Assembly: GCA_038405045.1 (NCBI GenBank)
Contig: JBBZIV010000001.1
Location: 186,001 to 250,000 of the forward strand
DNA length: 64,000 bases
Direction: 5' to 3'
DNA from: Sporobacter sp038405045
Lineage (GTDB): Bacteria; Bacillota; Clostridia; Oscillospirales; Oscillospiraceae
Shown: in pieces, positions 62,876-64,000 of the stretch
Position numbering within the stretch: position 1 is the stretch's first letter
How the letters are laid out: every line of letters starts with the position of its first letter
The notes under the pieces: generated by a model
What the model saw: only the letters and a program-made list of their open reading frames with translations
Told to the model about the DNA's origin: nothing
Databases searched by the model: none
Program-made: the position numbers and the translations under genes

Positions 62876-64000
62876 TTGGAATATGCGCCTTATGGAAAAA
62901 CAGGGATGATGGTATCGCGTTTCGGCCTCGGCTGCATGCGCTTTCCCGATGATGAAAAAGAAGCCGTCGCCATGGTGCGATATGCCATTGACAACGGCGT
63001 CAATTATCTGGATACGGCTTATGTCTATGAGGGCAGCGAGGTCACGACAGGCAAAGCACTGAAAGACGGCTACCGCGGTAAAACGTACCTTGCCACGAAA
63101 AGCCCGATCTGGAAGATCGGAAAGCATGAGGATTTTGAAAAATACCTGGACGAGGAACTCAGACGCCTTGGGACGGATTATGTCGATGTTTATCTGCTGC
63201 ACAATCTCTACCCGGATAATTGGGAGAAGGTGAAGCGGTACGACGGCCTTAAGTTTTTAGACAAGATGGTCGAAAAGGGAAAAATCCGCCACAAGGCGTT
63301 CTCCATCCATAGTACGTTGGAGCATTATAAAGAGATCGTCGATGCCTATGACTGGGAAATGTCACAGATTCAGCTTAATATCCTCGACACGCACATGCAG
63401 GCCGGCCTTGAAGGGCTTCAATACGCAGCAGCTAAGGGCCTCGCCGTCGTCATCATGGAGCCGCTGCGCGGCGGGGCAATCCTGGGCAATGTCCCACCGG
63501 AGGTCTCGGCGTTGCTCGATGCATATCCCGAAAAAAGGCCGCTTGTCGAGTGGTGCTTCCGCTGGCTGTACAACATGCCGGAGGTGACGCTTGTTTTAAG
63601 CGGCACAAGCACCTTAGAGCAGCTCAGAGAGAACCTGAGAATTTTTGAAGAGGGGAAGCCCGGCGTCATGTGCGCGGAGGACCTGGCGCTCGTTTCAAAG
63701 ATCAAGGAGGCGTATGATGCAAGACGCAGCATCGGTTGCACAGGCTGCCGGTACTGTATGCCTTGCCCGCAAGGCGTCAACATCCCCGAGATCTTCAAGC
63801 TTTTTAACAGCTTTCAGTTTTCAAAGCCGTCCTTAATCGACCCGCTCGTCTATCAGGAAACGTTTTTGCCGGAAGGTACCGGTGCCGACCGGTGCATCGC
63901 GTGCGGTCTGTGCATGGAGCACTGCCCGCAGACGCTTGCGATTCCCGAGCTGCTGCAATTGGCGCACACCGAGCTCTCCGAGGATATGGAGTCGTTCATT
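62876..64000 (+). CDS. aldo/keto reductase with C-terminal 4Fe-4S ferredoxin domain (3' end beyond window)
   Basis: Open for 375 codons from TTG 62876 (GGAG 8 nt upstream) to the window edge, so the end is missing. Aldo/keto reductase tetrad: Asp46 and Tyr51 in YLDTAYVYEG, Lys75 in ATKSP, His109 in YLLHNLY. The barrel ends near residue 260. A ferredoxin-like tail follows with CTGCRYCMPCPQGVNIPEIF (Cys288, 291, 294, 297) and CIACGLCMEHCPQTLAIPELL (Cys340, 343, 346, 350), enough for two clusters. This fused type is frequent in anaerobes; substrate unknown. Probably induced by the divergent MerR regulator. Confidence 0.92.
   Translation, partial: MEYAPYGKTGMMVSRFGLGCMRFPDDEKEAVAMVRYAIDNGVNYLDTAYVYEGSEVTTGKALKDGYRGKTYLATKSPIWKIGKHEDFEKYLDEELRRLGTDYVDVYLLHNLYPDNWEKVKRYDGLKFLDKMVEKGKIRHKAFSIHSTLEHYKEIVDAYDWEMSQIQLNILDTHMQAGLEGLQYAAAKGLAVVIMEPLRGGAILGNVPPEVSALLDAYPEKRPLVEWCFRWLYNMPEVTLVLSGTSTLEQLRENLRIFEEGKPGVMCAEDLALVSKIKEAYDARRSIGCTGCRYCMPCPQGVNIPEIFKLFNSFQFSKPSLIDPLVYQETFLPEGTGADRCIACGLCMEHCPQTLAIPELLQLAHTELSEDMESFI

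Noticed and set aside
1..64000. CRISPR arrays, tRNA/rRNA genes, transposases
   Set aside because: No regularly spaced direct repeats, no tRNA cloverleaf or rRNA-like sequence and no transposase motif were noticed while reading; a dedicated tRNA scan was not possible.

Overview
The window looks like chromosomal DNA of an anaerobic, endospore-forming member of the Clostridia, moderately GC-rich, perhaps near the Oscillospiraceae (inference from gene content only). Supporting signs are a Tlp-type small acid-soluble spore protein, a rubrerythrin with N-terminal rubredoxin domain beside a PerR-like regulator, a free rubredoxin, a two-gene SufC/SufB system, corrinoid methyltransferase genes, and Firmicutes-type AGGAGG ribosome sites and sigma-A promoters. 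I saw no rRNA, tRNA, CRISPR array, transposase or prophage block.

Layout. 1-10.4 kb: small membrane and zinc-ribbon proteins, the perR-rubrerythrin operon, an orphan holin-like gene, a membrane PAS-GGDEF-HD-GYP protein, two lipoproteins (PstS-like and WG-repeat), and a TauE/SafE-DUF1634 exporter pair. 10.5-21.2 kb: nitroreductase, EAL-HDOD protein, GtrA protein, AraC regulator, an MBOAT / AlgX-like / amidohydrolase operon, a roughly 700-bp non-coding stretch, an RsiV-like lipoprotein, a transglutaminase-like membrane protein and a PhoH-type ATPase. 21.3-26.4 kb: a two-component system divergent from a three-gene ABC exporter, resembling the linearmycin-resistance (LnrJK-LnrLMN) type. 26.6-34.5 kb: envelope proteins, a HAD phosphatase, a Pit-DUF47 phosphate pair and an AmmeMemoRadiSam pair.

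34.6-40.4 kb is the most striking block. A Family 2A encapsulin shell gene overlaps its cysteine desulfurase cargo gene, which carries an extra N-terminal segment of about 85-90 residues, and is followed 20 bp later by the spore gene tlp. Just upstream on the same strand lie sufC, sufB, rubredoxin and a DUF1905 gene. I infer a protein compartment that makes or stores sulfur, placed next to a minimal Fe-S assembly system that has no desulfurase of its own in this window.

41-43.3 kb: a zinc-type uptake operon (ATPase, permease, Fur-family regulator) behind a Fur/Zur-like operator. 43.3-53.3 kb: one long minus-strand branched-chain amino acid operon, ilvB-ilvN-ilvC-ilvD-cimA-leuC-leuD-leuB. It is preceded by a 36-codon Ile/Val/Leu-rich leader peptide and an intrinsic terminator, the arrangement of classical ribosome-mediated attenuation. 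53.3-58.3 kb: folE-folP-folB-folK (folK fused to an HD domain), a J-domain protein with a degenerate GGDEF domain, and an RluA-type pseudouridine synthase.

58.5-62.2 kb: a TetR regulator divergent from a three-component corrinoid methyl-transfer operon (UroD-type methyltransferase, corrinoid protein, methyltetrahydrofolate methyltransferase). This resembles the O-demethylases of acetogens and its promoter lies within a 17-bp inverted repeat. The window ends with a MerR regulator and a ferredoxin-tailed aldo/keto reductase that share an intergenic region containing a typical MerR-type promoter.
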